Below, piece by piece: positions 9,059-17,308 of a DNA stretch of 64,000 nt. The stretch spans positions 1,206,501 through 1,270,500 of the forward strand of contig NZ_AP023361.1 of NCBI RefSeq assembly GCF_014191545.1. The letters are read 5' to 3'. The first letter of the stretch is position 1, and each line of letters begins with the position of its first letter. The notes beneath the pieces are model-generated. The model made no database searches, was not told where the DNA came from, and saw only the letters and a program-made list of their open reading frames with translations. Made by a program: the position numbers and the translations under genes. The DNA comes from Terrihabitans soli. GTDB taxonomy: Bacteria > Pseudomonadota > Alphaproteobacteria > Rhizobiales > Methylopilaceae.

Positions 9059-10008
9059 CATCGGGGAATTTCTTTCAGCCTCTGGATTCCGGCACCGTTC
9101 CGCGCTTCGCCGGCATCCCGACTTTCATGCGGCTGCCGCAGGCGGAGCCGGAAGAGGTCGATATTGCGCTGATCGGTGTTCCGTTTGACGGCGGCACGAC
9201 CAACCGGCCGGGAGCCCGCCATGGTCCGCGCGAGCTGCGCAACCAGTCGAGCCTTGTCCGCCGCGTGCATCATGTCACCGGCATCTCGCCGTTCGATCTT
9301 GTGCGCGTTGCGGACTGCGGCGATGTCGCGACCAATCCCTTCGATCTCGACGACAGCCTGAAGCGGATTTCGGATTTCTACGCGCGGGTGAAGAAAGCCG
9401 GCGCCGTGCCGTTGACGGCGGGCGGCGATCATCTGATCTCGCTGCCGATCCTGCGTGGCCTCGCCTCGGACGGGCCGCTCGGCATGATCCATTTCGATGC
9501 GCATACCGACACCTATGACAGCTTCTTCGGCACGAGCCGCTACAATCACGGAACGCCGTTCCGCCGGGCCATCGAAGAAGGCCTTCTCGATCCCAAACGC
9601 GTCGTGCAGATCGGCCTGCGCGGCGCGATCTCCGATGCGTCCAATTACGATTGGGCGAAAGAGCAGGGGATACGCCTCGTCTTCATCGAAGAGTTGACCG
9701 AGCGCGGCGTTGCCAGCGTGATGGACGAGGCGAAAAAGATCGTCGGTGCAAAGCCGATCTATGTGTCCTTCGATATCGACGTCATCGATCCGAGCTTTGC
9801 GCCCGGCACCGGCACGCCGGAAATCGGCGGCGTCACGACGCGCGAGGCGCAGGCGCTGGTGCGTGCGCTCAGCGGCCTCAAGATTTCAGGCGCCGATCTT
9901 GTCGAAGTCTCACCGCCCTTCGATCAGGGAGGCATCACCGCCATTACCGGCGCCACCATGATGTTCGAACTGCTCTGCGTTCTCGCCGAAGGGAAGGCGA
10001 AAAGATGA
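9055..10008 (+). CDS. Arginase/agmatinase-family ureohydrolase (first of two)
   Basis: 317 aa, starting at a GTG (9055) that overlaps the creatininase stop. The binuclear-metal motifs of the ureohydrolase superfamily are intact: 'GGDHLISLP', 'HFDAHTDTYD' and 'SFDIDVIDPSFAPGTGTPE'. The agmatinase/guanidinobutyrase-like N terminus 'PRFAGIPTFMRLP...DIALIGVPFDGGTTNRPGARHGPRELR' is also present. The family removes urea (or an analogue) from a guanidino group using Mn or Ni. Substrate specificity cannot be read from the motifs. Context, after a creatininase-like gene and before a second ureohydrolase and a Gdx-like exporter, points to a creatine/guanidinoacetate-like substrate. Confidence 0.9.
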   Translation: MTSGNFFQPLDSGTVPRFAGIPTFMRLPQAEPEEVDIALIGVPFDGGTTNRPGARHGPRELRNQSSLVRRVHHVTGISPFDLVRVADCGDVATNPFDLDDSLKRISDFYARVKKAGAVPLTAGGDHLISLPILRGLASDGPLGMIHFDAHTDTYDSFFGTSRYNHGTPFRRAIEEGLLDPKRVVQIGLRGAISDASNYDWAKEQGIRLVFIEELTERGVASVMDEAKKIVGAKPIYVSFDIDVIDPSFAPGTGTPEIGGVTTREAQALVRALSGLKISGADLVEVSPPFDQGGITAITGATMMFELLCVLAEGKAKR

Positions 10009-10961
10009 GCCATGGTTACGAGACCGGGCGTCTCGATCTTCCTTTTGTCGGCCATTGCACCTTTGGCAAACGGCCGGTCTGCACCGATCTCGACAGGATC
10101 GATGCCGATGTCGCCGTGCTCGGCATTCCCTACGATATGGGCACGCAATACCGCTCGGGCGCGCGTTTTGGCCCGCGCGCTATCCGTGAAGCTTCGACTT
10201 TGTTCTCCTTCGGTCATGGCGGCGCCTACGACCACGAAGACGATCTCGTCTATCTGCCGATGGACAAGGTACGGATCGTTGATGTCGGCGATGTCGATAT
10301 GGTTCATACCGACACGGTGAAAAGCCACGCCAATGCGGAAGCGGCGGTGCGCAAGATCATCAAAAGCGGCGCGCTGCCGGTTATGCTTGGCGGCGATCAT
10401 GCGGTGAACATTCCCTGCATCCGCGCCTTCAGCGACGAAGAGCCGATCCATATCGTCCAGATCGATGCGCATCTCGATTTCGTCGATGTGCGCCACGGCG
10501 TAACCGAAGGCCATGGCAATCCGATGCGCCGCGCCGCCGAACAGAAGCACGTGACCGGCATCACCCAGATCGGCATCCGCAATGTCTCCTCGACGGCGCG
10601 CGAGGGCTATGAAGATGCGCGCGCGCGCGGCTCGAAGATTTTGTCGGTGCGCCAGGCGCGCAAGCTCGGTGCCGCGGGCGTCCTCGAACAGATCCCGGCC
10701 GGCGCGCGCTATTATGTGACCATCGATATCGACGGGTTCGATCCGTCGATCGCGCCGGGCACCGGCACGCCGAGCCATGGCGGCTTTCTCTATTACGAGG
10801 TGATGGAAGTGCTGCAGGGTCTTGTGAAGCGCGGCAAGGTGGTCGGCGTCGATCTCGTCGAGGTCGCGCCGGCTTACGATCCTTCCGGAATCACCGGTTT
10901 TCTCGCAGCCCAGGTTCTTCTGAACTTCCTCGGCTATATCTTCGCCGCGCGTCAAAGCTGA
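10005..10961 (+). CDS. Arginase/agmatinase-family ureohydrolase (second of two)
   Basis: 318 aa from the ATG at 10005 (ATGA overlap with the previous gene). Metal motifs are again complete: 'GGDHAVNIP', 'QIDAHLDFVD' and 'TIDIDGFDPSIAPGTGTPS'. The protein is clearly diverged from its neighbour: its N terminus is 'YETGRLDLPFVGHCTFGKRP', and after the GTGTP motif it has SHGGFLYYEV where the neighbour has EIGGVTTREA. The tandem may form a heteromeric enzyme, or act on two successive guanidino intermediates. Heteromeric ureohydrolases are known for metformin hydrolysis, but there one subunit is thought to have a degenerate site, which is not the case here. Confidence 0.9.
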   Translation: MSHGYETGRLDLPFVGHCTFGKRPVCTDLDRIDADVAVLGIPYDMGTQYRSGARFGPRAIREASTLFSFGHGGAYDHEDDLVYLPMDKVRIVDVGDVDMVHTDTVKSHANAEAAVRKIIKSGALPVMLGGDHAVNIPCIRAFSDEEPIHIVQIDAHLDFVDVRHGVTEGHGNPMRRAAEQKHVTGITQIGIRNVSSTAREGYEDARARGSKILSVRQARKLGAAGVLEQIPAGARYYVTIDIDGFDPSIAPGTGTPSHGGFLYYEVMEVLQGLVKRGKVVGVDLVEVAPAYDPSGITGFLAAQVLLNFLGYIFAARQS

Positions 10962-11278
10962 TGAGCTGGATCTATCTGATCCTGGCCGGCCTTGTCGAAA
11001 TCGGCTGGCCGGTGGGTTTGAAAATGGCGCAGGAGCCCGGCGGGCGTCTCGCTGGCATCGCCATTGCGGTTTTGTTTCTGATGGCCAGCGGCACGCTGCT
11101 CTGGCTTGCGCAGAAGGAAATCCCTATCGGCACGGCCTATGCCGTGTGGACGGGCATCGGCGCGGCGGGAACCTTCATCCTCGGCATTCTCGTCTATGGC
11201 GATCCGGTTTCGCTCGCGCGCTATCTCGGTGTCGCGATGATCATCGGCGGCGTGATTACGCTGCGGCTTGCGAACTGA
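10961..11278 (+). CDS. Small multidrug resistance transporter of Gdx (guanidinium exporter) type
   Basis: 105 aa with four membrane helices. The essential glutamate sits in 'GLVEIGWPVGLK' (Glu13, Trp16), and 'IPIGTAYAVWTGIGAAG' matches the helix-3 signature of the SugE/Gdx branch rather than EmrE-type polydrug exporters. Gdx proteins exchange guanidinium for protons across the inner membrane as antiparallel dimers. The start codon overlaps the previous stop by one base (TGATG), so it is the last gene of the operon. Its presence suggests the pathway generates or imports guanidinium as substrate, side product or contaminant. Confidence 0.9.
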   Translation: MSWIYLILAGLVEIGWPVGLKMAQEPGGRLAGIAIAVLFLMASGTLLWLAQKEIPIGTAYAVWTGIGAAGTFILGILVYGDPVSLARYLGVAMIIGGVITLRLAN

Positions 11279-11280
11279 TC

Positions 11281-11949
11281 TTAGTCCGGGCGCGACAGCC
11301 GGGGCGAAAGCCGTGCCTGCTGCGCCTGTGCGATGTGATGGCGCGCCGCGGCCTCTGCCGCATCCGGGTCGCGTGCCTTGATGGCCTTCAGAATCTCGAC
11401 ATGTTCGAGATAGGCCGCTTTTGAGCGGTCGGCGATCTCGTAGGTCGTTCCCGGCAGGAGAGACAGAGCGACGTCGAGTTCGTCGAGCGTCCTGACCAGA
11501 AAGCTGTTGTGAGCCGCGTCGCGGATGGCGCGGTGCAGATGGCGGTTTATCTTGGCGCGCCCTTTCGGATCGGGCTCCTCGCCGAACGCCATGACCCGGC
11601 TCTCGATGGCGAAGATGTCGGCGTCGGAGGCGTGCTGGGCGGCAAAGCGCGCAGCCGAGCCTTCAAGGATCTGCCGCACCGTATAAAGCTCGACGACTTC
11701 AAGCGGTGACAGCGTCCGGACGGCGAGGCCGCCATGCGCGACTTCCAGGAGGCCGCGCGAATGCAGGCGTCCGATGGCGTCGCGGGCAGGGGTGCGGCTG
11801 ACACCGAAGGCCTCCGCGATATCGCGGTCGCGGATACGCTGCCCGGGGACATATTTTCCCTCGCGAAGTCCCGAGATCAGGGCGCTGAAAATCTGTTCGA
11901 CACGGGAGGACGAGTCCGTCTCGATCTCGCTTGCCGTTTCCTTCGTCAT
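11281..11949 (-). CDS. GntR-family regulator (FCD/FadR type)
   Basis: 222 aa. An N-terminal winged helix-turn-helix (about residues 15-80) contains 'IRDRDIAEAFGVSRTPARDAIGRLHSRGLL', and an all-helical FCD ligand-binding domain spans about 90-215. It converges on the guanidino operon (2 bp between the stops) and diverges from the hydroxyacid operon at 12249, so it could control either. The divergent arrangement makes the 12249 operon the likelier target. A second GntR/FCD gene lies inside that operon at 16597. Confidence 0.9.
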   Translation of the reverse strand: MTKETASEIETDSSSRVEQIFSALISGLREGKYVPGQRIRDRDIAEAFGVSRTPARDAIGRLHSRGLLEVAHGGLAVRTLSPLEVVELYTVRQILEGSAARFAAQHASDADIFAIESRVMAFGEEPDPKGRAKINRHLHRAIRDAAHNSFLVRTLDELDVALSLLPGTTYEIADRSKAAYLEHVEILKAIKARDPDAAEAAARHHIAQAQQARLSPRLSRPD

Positions 11950-12248
11950 CTCTTCTCTCCCGCACCCCGGCCGTTCAGCGCCGAACGGCTTTCAAGAATC
12001 CGTGGGCCGCCGCCCTGATCTTAGAACTCCCGCCGTGATTTGGAGAATAGCGGCGAAGCATCTGCTGACAAGTCTGTTGACAATCCTGTTAGTCATTATC
12101 AGGATCACGGTCGGATGGGTGCGCGGTCGGCGCGACGTCCAATTCGAGATGAGACCCAGCAATCGGACGAGCCGGCTCGTTCCGAGCCGGACGAGTGCGC
12201 CGTTTTTCCGGGCCGGACAGTGCAGTTTTAGTGACAGGACAAAGTTCG
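11950..12248. promoter_or_regulatory. Divergent intergenic region, candidate promoter
   Basis: About 300 bp lie between the GntR gene and the FMN-oxidase gene. I see no coding capacity that fits its surroundings. A TTGACA at 12077-12082 is a candidate -35 element for rightward transcription, and TGACA is repeated nearby (about 12066-12082), possibly part of a GntR operator. No clean -10 or perfect palindrome is visible, so the promoter position is a guess. Confidence 0.3.
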
Positions 12249-13343
12249 ATGGATTCCGAAGCAAGGCGACCTTCTTCTCTCCAGACGCTCCAGGATTTCG
12301 TGACAGCCGCGCGGGCTGCACTGTCGGATGAGATTTGGGACTACCTGATCGGCGGCAGCGAAACCGAGACGACGGTGTGCCGGAACCGCCAGGCCATCGA
12401 GTCCCTCGCGTTTCGTCCCCGGGTTCTGAGACGTGTCGACAAGATCGACACCGGCGCGGATTTCCTCGGCAAGCCGGTCACGATGCCGGTGTTTCTCGCG
12501 CCGGTCGGCTCGATCGGCTCATTCTGGGAGAACGCGCCCGACGCGCTCGGAAGAGCCGCCACCGATTTCGGTGTTCCGGTCTTCGGCAGCGCCGTGAAAG
12601 CCGAGATGCTCGATGCGATCGCCGCTGCGGCATCGGGGCCGAAAGTCTTTCAGATTTACACGCGCGGCGACCGCGCCTGGATCGACGGGAACATCGAGCG
12701 CGTGGCGGCCGCCGGTTACGACGCCTGCGCCATCACCGTCGATAACGCCGTCACCTCGCGCCGCGAACGCGACATGCTCAAAGGGTTTGAAAAGCCGTGG
12801 CGCAAAGCGGCCACCGGCATGAACCATCAGGCCGCGTTCGATTGGGACGATGTCAAATATCTGCGCGACAAGCATGCGATCAAGCTCATCATCAAGGGCA
12901 TCAACACCGCGGAAGATGCGGCGAAGGCCTGCGAGATCGGCGTCGATGTCGTGCACATCTCCAATCATGGCGGCCGGCAGCTCGATTCCGGGCGCGGCAC
13001 GCTCAAGGCTCTTCCGGAAGTCGTCGCTGCGGTGAAGGGCCGGGCGAAGATCTTCATCGACGGCGGCTTCTGCCGCGGCACCGATATCGTCAAGGCTCTG
13101 ATCCTCGGCGCCGACATGGTCGGCATCGGACGTATGTATCTGTATGGGCTCGCGACCGACGGATATGACGGGGTCACGTCCGTCCTGAATATTCTTGAAA
13201 ACGAGATCGCTACCTGCATGGCGCTTCTCGGAGCGGCGCGGCTCTCCGACCTTGACGGCAGCCTTCTGGAAGCAGCGGTGCCTGTCTATCCGTCGCATGT
13301 GCACAGCGCCTTTCCGCTGCTGTCCCATTACCAGCCGAAATAG
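12249..13343 (+). CDS. FMN-dependent alpha-hydroxyacid oxidase/dehydrogenase
   Basis: 364 aa TIM-barrel flavoenzyme of the glycolate oxidase/lactate dehydrogenase family. 'FGSAVKAEMLDAIAAAA' and 'VFQIYTRGDR' form the FMN side. The lysine of 'LIIKGINTAEDA', the catalytic histidine and substrate arginine of 'ISNHGGRQLDSG' (around residue 240), and the phosphate-binding 'IDGGFCRGTDIVKALILGADMVGIGR' follow. It oxidises a 2-hydroxyacid to the 2-oxoacid. It heads an operon with a TctC-type importer and a split 2-oxoacid decarboxylase, so the product probably feeds that decarboxylase. The ATG at 12249 was chosen over an upstream in-frame start because it fits the family N terminus. Confidence 0.9.
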   Translation: MDSEARRPSSLQTLQDFVTAARAALSDEIWDYLIGGSETETTVCRNRQAIESLAFRPRVLRRVDKIDTGADFLGKPVTMPVFLAPVGSIGSFWENAPDALGRAATDFGVPVFGSAVKAEMLDAIAAAASGPKVFQIYTRGDRAWIDGNIERVAAAGYDACAITVDNAVTSRRERDMLKGFEKPWRKAATGMNHQAAFDWDDVKYLRDKHAIKLIIKGINTAEDAAKACEIGVDVVHISNHGGRQLDSGRGTLKALPEVVAAVKGRAKIFIDGGFCRGTDIVKALILGADMVGIGRMYLYGLATDGYDGVTSVLNILENEIATCMALLGAARLSDLDGSLLEAAVPVYPSHVHSAFPLLSHYQPK

Positions 13344-13416
13344 TGCTTGAGCCGAGTGCCTCAAAAAGAAGGCACCGGATTTTGTTGGAAACGTAACAAC
13401 AAAGGGGAAACGAACA

Positions 13417-14547
13417 ATGACCAGGAAATCATCGGATATATCGCGGCGTACCGCTCTGTCGCTGCTTGCGGGAGCGTCCGCAGCCGCGTCGATGGGGGTG
13501 TCGAAATCCGCCTTCGCCCAGGCGCCGTTCGACCTCGCCGGCAAGGAAGTGAACTTGATGATTCCGTTCGGCCCCGGCGGCGGGTCGAACTTCCATGGCC
13601 GGCTCTATGCCGCGGCCCTTGAGCAGACTTTGCCCGGCAAGCCGCGCATCGTCGCCAAGAATGTCGATGGCGGCGGCTCGATCCGCGGCACCAACGAATT
13701 CGACAAGAACGCCGAGGCCGACGGGCTGTGGATTCTCGAGATTTCGGGCTCGACGCTCGTCAACTCGATCTTCAAGGACCCGTCGATCAACTACAATCTC
13801 GTCGACTACGAAGCGTTTTTGTCGTCGCCGTCGGGGTCCATCGTCTTCGGCCGCTCCGATCATGCGGGCGGGCTGAGCGAGGATCCGGTAGCCAACGTCA
13901 AGAAATTCATCGCGACGCCGCCGACCATCGCCGTCCAGACGATCACCTCGTCGGATATCGGCATGCTGCTGAGCTACGATCTTCTCGGCATCAAGCCGAA
14001 AGTGATCTGGGGCATCGGTCTCGGAGAGTCGCGCGCCGGCATCGAGCGCAACGAATTCCAGATGCGTCACGATACGACGGCCTCGTTCGCCGAAGAGGTG
14101 AAGCCTCTGGTCGAAGCCGGCAAGGTCAAGCTCCTCTTTGCGATGGGCTTCGAGCAGGGCGGAAAGATCGTCCGCGATCCGAACGTTCCCGATACGCCGC
14201 ATTTCCTCGAAATGTACGAAGCCGTTCACGGCAAGAAGCTGTCGGGTCTCGAATACGATGTGTGGAAGTCGCTGTTCGACACCCGCGTGATGGGCGGCAA
14301 GATGCTGCTTCTCCCGCCCAAAACGCCGGCTCACATCATCGAGGCCTATTCGAAAGCGACCGCCGAAGGGCTCAAGCTGCCGAGCATGACCGACGACAAG
14401 GCAAAGCTCATCATCGGCAACTATCCCCAGTCCGTCGGTGCGGACGCCAAGCGCATTCTGACGAGCGCGCTGACGATCAAGCCCGAGCATATGCAGTGGC
14501 TCCGCGAATGGGCGGCCAAAACGCATAACCAGACCATCCGGGGCTAA
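13417..14547 (+). CDS. TctC/Bug-type substrate-binding protein of a tripartite tricarboxylate transporter
   Basis: 376 aa. The N terminus has a twin-arginine signal (SRRTALSLLAGASAAASMG, cleavage after about residue 34, AFAQA). The mature part is a TctC-type binding protein: 'KEVNLMIPFGPGGGSNFHGRLYAAALEQTLPG', 'NVDGGGSIRGTNEFDKNAEADG' and 'MLLLPPKTPAHIIEAYSKATAEGLK'. It works with the TctA-TctB fusion at 17309. The ligand is probably the hydroxycarboxylate or sulfonate processed by the operon's enzymes. Export by the Tat route implies folding before secretion. Confidence 0.87.
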   Translation: MTRKSSDISRRTALSLLAGASAAASMGVSKSAFAQAPFDLAGKEVNLMIPFGPGGGSNFHGRLYAAALEQTLPGKPRIVAKNVDGGGSIRGTNEFDKNAEADGLWILEISGSTLVNSIFKDPSINYNLVDYEAFLSSPSGSIVFGRSDHAGGLSEDPVANVKKFIATPPTIAVQTITSSDIGMLLSYDLLGIKPKVIWGIGLGESRAGIERNEFQMRHDTTASFAEEVKPLVEAGKVKLLFAMGFEQGGKIVRDPNVPDTPHFLEMYEAVHGKKLSGLEYDVWKSLFDTRVMGGKMLLLPPKTPAHIIEAYSKATAEGLKLPSMTDDKAKLIIGNYPQSVGADAKRILTSALTIKPEHMQWLREWAAKTHNQTIRG

Positions 14548-14587
14548 CGCAAAACCGGACCAGAGACTGAGCGGAGATTGATTTCAT

Positions 14588-15118
14588 ATGACTGCAGACG
14601 GATCTGCATCTGCGCCCTGGCATTCGGTCCTTCACCGGGCCATGCGTGATAACGACATTCAGTTGGTCACTTATGTGCCCGACACCGTTCTCACGCCCTT
14701 GTTCAAATGCCTCGGTGAAGACAATGCCGTGAACATGATGGTGACCACTCGTGAAGAGGAGGCCATCGGCATTGCCGCAGGTGCGTGGATGGGCGGTGTC
14801 AAGTCGGCCGTACTGATGCAGACGTCGGGTTTTGCGACGCTGCCGAATGTTCTGGCCTCGCTGACGGTGCCTTTCCAGATTCCGACTGTGCTCATCGTTT
14901 CGGAACGCGGAACGCTCGGTGAATTCAATCTCGGCCAGTCTCTGGTCTGCCGGACGATGCGGCCTTTGCTGCAATCGCTCGGCATCGAGCACCACACCAT
15001 CTCGCGATTGGACGAGGCCTATTTCATCGCCAATCAGTCGATACGTCAGGCGATCATGACGCAGGCGCCGACCTGCCTGATCCTGTCGCCGCTCCTGACC
15101 GGCGGAAAGGCCGCGTGA
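14588..15118 (+). CDS. TPP-dependent decarboxylase, pyrimidine-binding subunit (sulfopyruvate/phosphonopyruvate decarboxylase alpha type)
   Basis: 176 aa, equal to the N-terminal (PYR) third of a normal thiamine-diphosphate decarboxylase. 'TYVPDTVLTPLFKCL', the catalytic-glutamate region 'TREEEAIGIAAGAWMGG' and 'QTSGFATLPNVLASL' match the ComD/phosphonopyruvate-decarboxylase pattern. The partner PP subunit follows with a 4-bp overlap. The pair decarboxylates a 3-substituted pyruvate. No PEP mutase with the EDK signature is present, so phosphonate biosynthesis is unlikely; a sulfopyruvate-like or other 2-oxoacid is the better guess. Confidence 0.85.
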   Translation: MTADGSASAPWHSVLHRAMRDNDIQLVTYVPDTVLTPLFKCLGEDNAVNMMVTTREEEAIGIAAGAWMGGVKSAVLMQTSGFATLPNVLASLTVPFQIPTVLIVSERGTLGEFNLGQSLVCRTMRPLLQSLGIEHHTISRLDEAYFIANQSIRQAIMTQAPTCLILSPLLTGGKAA

Positions 15119-15720
15119 ATCCGATGGCCCATCCGAAAGTCATGAACCGTGCCGATCTGACGCGGCGGCTCGTCGCCAAACTCAAAAACGACGAAGCCGT
15201 TGTCGCCGGCATCGGCTTTTCCAATTTCGATCTCTGGGGTGCGGGAAACCGACCGCAGAATTTCTACATGCTCGGCAGCATGGGGCTGGCTTATTCGATT
15301 GCGCTCGGCGTCGCGCTGGCCCAGCCCAAACGAACGGTCATTGCGCTGGAAGGGGACGGCTCTCTCCTGATGCAGCTCGGTGCGCTCTCGACCGTCGCCG
15401 AGCAAAATCCTCCAAATCTCAAACTGATCTTGTGGGACAACGGCGCTTATCAGATCACCGGCGGTCAGCCGGCGAGCTCCGCCACCACCGCTGATCTTGT
15501 CGAGATCGCCCGCGGCTCGGGTCTTGCGCGTTCGGACTGGGCCAAGGACGAGAGTCATTTCGAACAGCTGGTCGATGCGGCGCTGATAACGCCGGGTCCC
15601 GCTTTTATCGGCGTGAAGATCGACAATGCGCGTCCCGAAAAACAAACGCCGCGCGATCCTGTGCAGATCCGCGAGCGGTTCATGCGCGGCATCGGCGTCC
15701 GCAGCGAGCCCGTCCCGTGA
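15115..15720 (+). CDS. TPP-dependent decarboxylase, pyrophosphate-binding subunit (sulfopyruvate decarboxylase beta type)
   Basis: 201 aa, beginning at a GTG (15115) that overlaps the alpha subunit's stop. The TPP/Mg motif is visible: 'EGDGSLLMQLGALSTVAEQ' (GDGS near residue 80) followed about 28 residues later by 'DNGAYQITGGQ'. It forms the active site together with the preceding PYR subunit, as in ComDE-type enzymes. The split form, the FMN oxidase and the TctC importer together suggest uptake, oxidation and decarboxylation of one hydroxyacid. Confidence 0.87.
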   Translation: MNPMAHPKVMNRADLTRRLVAKLKNDEAVVAGIGFSNFDLWGAGNRPQNFYMLGSMGLAYSIALGVALAQPKRTVIALEGDGSLLMQLGALSTVAEQNPPNLKLILWDNGAYQITGGQPASSATTADLVEIARGSGLARSDWAKDESHFEQLVDAALITPGPAFIGVKIDNARPEKQTPRDPVQIRERFMRGIGVRSEPVP

Positions 15721-16592
15721 TCTGGTCCGACCGGCGCAGGCGTTTCCGGGCGGTGCTGGATGGCACGGGCTGCGTCATGCCGGCCTCGGTCTTCGATCCG
15801 GTCTCGGCGCGCATTGCCGAGCAGTTGGGCTATGAGTTCGCCATTCTCGGCGGTTCGGTCGCATCGCACGCGATCCTTGGCGCGCCGGATCTTCTTCTCG
15901 TCACCGCAAGCGAGCTGGCCGAGCAGTGCCGGCGCATCAATCGTGCCGCCGAGATTCCCTTGCTCGTCGATGCCGATCACGGGTTCGGCAATGCGCTGAA
16001 CGCCGCGCGCACGGCGCAGGAGCTGGAAATGGCCGGCGTATCGGCGATCACGATCGAAGATACCGCGCTGCCTGTGCCCTATGGCGGTTATCGCGGTTCG
16101 CGCCTGATCTCGCTGGACGAGGCTGTCGGCAAGCTCAACGCGGTGATCGGCGCGCGCCACGATCCTGATTTTTCGGTCATTGCGCGGACGACCTATTTCG
16201 GCGGCGACCGCACGGACATGATTGATCGCCTGCGCGCCTATGAGGCGTGCGGGGTCGATGCTCTGTTCATCAGCGGCCTGTCGACCCGGGACGATCTAGA
16301 CACCGTTGCGGCGTCCGTGCGGCTTCCGTTCATTCTTGGGCGGCTGCCGCCCGATCTGGCGGACACATCCTATCTCACGACGCGGCGGGTGCGTGCCGGC
16401 CTGAACGGACACAGGACGTTTCTTGTCGCCGCCCAGGCGATCTATGAGGCGCTTGCCGCCGAGCGCGATCCGCACAGCCATGCCGCCCGTCCGGCGATGG
16501 ACAAAACGCTGTTCGATATCCTGATGCGCGGCGATGAACACCGGCAGCTGTCCCGCAAAGCGCTCGGTCTCAGCCGCGAGACCGCCGAATGA
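15717..16592 (+). CDS. Isocitrate lyase/PEP mutase superfamily protein (oxaloacetate decarboxylase-like)
   Basis: 291 aa alpha/beta barrel starting at GTG 15717 (4-bp overlap). 'MPASVFDPVSARIAEQLGYEFAILGGSVASHAILGAPD', 'LVDADHGFGNALNAARTAQELE' and 'ITIEDTALPVPYGG' resemble the Pseudomonas oxaloacetate decarboxylase branch (PA4872 type). The EDKxxxxxN loop of true phosphoenolpyruvate mutases is replaced by EDTALPVPYGG, which excludes C-P bond formation. It may cleave or decarboxylate a C4 dicarboxylate of the pathway. The exact reaction is uncertain. Confidence 0.82.
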   Translation: MIWSDRRRRFRAVLDGTGCVMPASVFDPVSARIAEQLGYEFAILGGSVASHAILGAPDLLLVTASELAEQCRRINRAAEIPLLVDADHGFGNALNAARTAQELEMAGVSAITIEDTALPVPYGGYRGSRLISLDEAVGKLNAVIGARHDPDFSVIARTTYFGGDRTDMIDRLRAYEACGVDALFISGLSTRDDLDTVAASVRLPFILGRLPPDLADTSYLTTRRVRAGLNGHRTFLVAAQAIYEALAAERDPHSHAARPAMDKTLFDILMRGDEHRQLSRKALGLSRETAE

Positions 16593-16596
16593 CAAA

Positions 16597-17286
16597 ATGG
16601 CCTCAAACCGCATGACCGCCACGAGCAGAAAAGCCGCCGTCAGTTCGTCGGACAATGTCGCCTCGCAATTGCGGGAAGCGATTATGAAAGGCGATCTGTC
16701 GCCCAATGAGCGTCTGATCGAAGTCGATCTTGCGGAAATGTTCGGCACGAACCGTGCGAATGTCCGCACGGCGCTCGCCAAGATCGAGCAGGAGGGGCTT
16801 GTCGTCCGCGAGCTCAACCGCGGCGCCCGTGTCCGCTCGGTCTCGGGCGCGGAAGCGTTGGAAATCGCCGAAATCCGCAGCCTTGTCGAAGTGATGGTCG
16901 CAAAGCATGCGGCCGCAAAATGCACGCCGGACGACAAGGCGATCCTGCAGGATATCGGCGCGCGGATGAAGCAGGCCTTCGCCACCGAGGATTTCCTGAA
17001 AATGTCGGGGCTGAACGAGCAGCTTCACCAGGAAATCCAGAGGATCGCCGGCCATGGCACGGCCACCGGCATTCTCCAGGGGCTTAAATCCAAAGTCGTC
17101 CGCAAACAATATCGCGCCATCTTCGTGCCCGGCCGTGCGGAACGCTCGCTCGCGGAGCATTCCCGCGTCATCGCCGCGATCTCCGCCAACGATCCGGAAG
17201 CGGCCGGCGCGGCGATGACCGAGCATATGGAAAATGTCGCCCAGGCGCTGAAAACCTCGATCTCCTTCTCTCTCGGCTCCCGATAA
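16597..17286 (+). CDS. GntR-family regulator (FCD type)
   Basis: 229 aa from the ATG at 16597. An upstream in-frame ATG at 16534 lies inside the previous gene and would add an unrelated tail. The winged helix spans about residues 15-80 ('IMKGDLSPNERLIEVDLAEMFGTNRANVRTALAKIEQEGLV'), and the helical FCD domain carries histidines in 'EQLHQEIQRIAGH' and 'EHSRVIAAI' that normally hold a metal. It is embedded in the hydroxyacid operon, between the lyase and the permease, and probably senses the substrate. Confidence 0.88.
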   Translation: MASNRMTATSRKAAVSSSDNVASQLREAIMKGDLSPNERLIEVDLAEMFGTNRANVRTALAKIEQEGLVVRELNRGARVRSVSGAEALEIAEIRSLVEVMVAKHAAAKCTPDDKAILQDIGARMKQAFATEDFLKMSGLNEQLHQEIQRIAGHGTATGILQGLKSKVVRKQYRAIFVPGRAERSLAEHSRVIAAISANDPEAAGAAMTEHMENVAQALKTSISFSLGSR

Positions 17287-17308
17287 CGCATCCACAACAA
17301 GGTCAGCC

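Noticed and set aside
9055-10961. Metformin hydrolase or a dedicated guanidine hydrolase with nickel chaperones
   Set aside because: Both subunits keep full metal-ligand sets and no HypA/HypB-like chaperone genes are present; the family is secure but these specific calls are not.
15717-16592. Phosphoenolpyruvate mutase, making a phosphonate-biosynthesis pair with the TPP decarboxylase
   Set aside because: The mutase signature EDKxxxxxN is replaced by EDTALPVPYGG, as in oxaloacetate-decarboxylase-type members.
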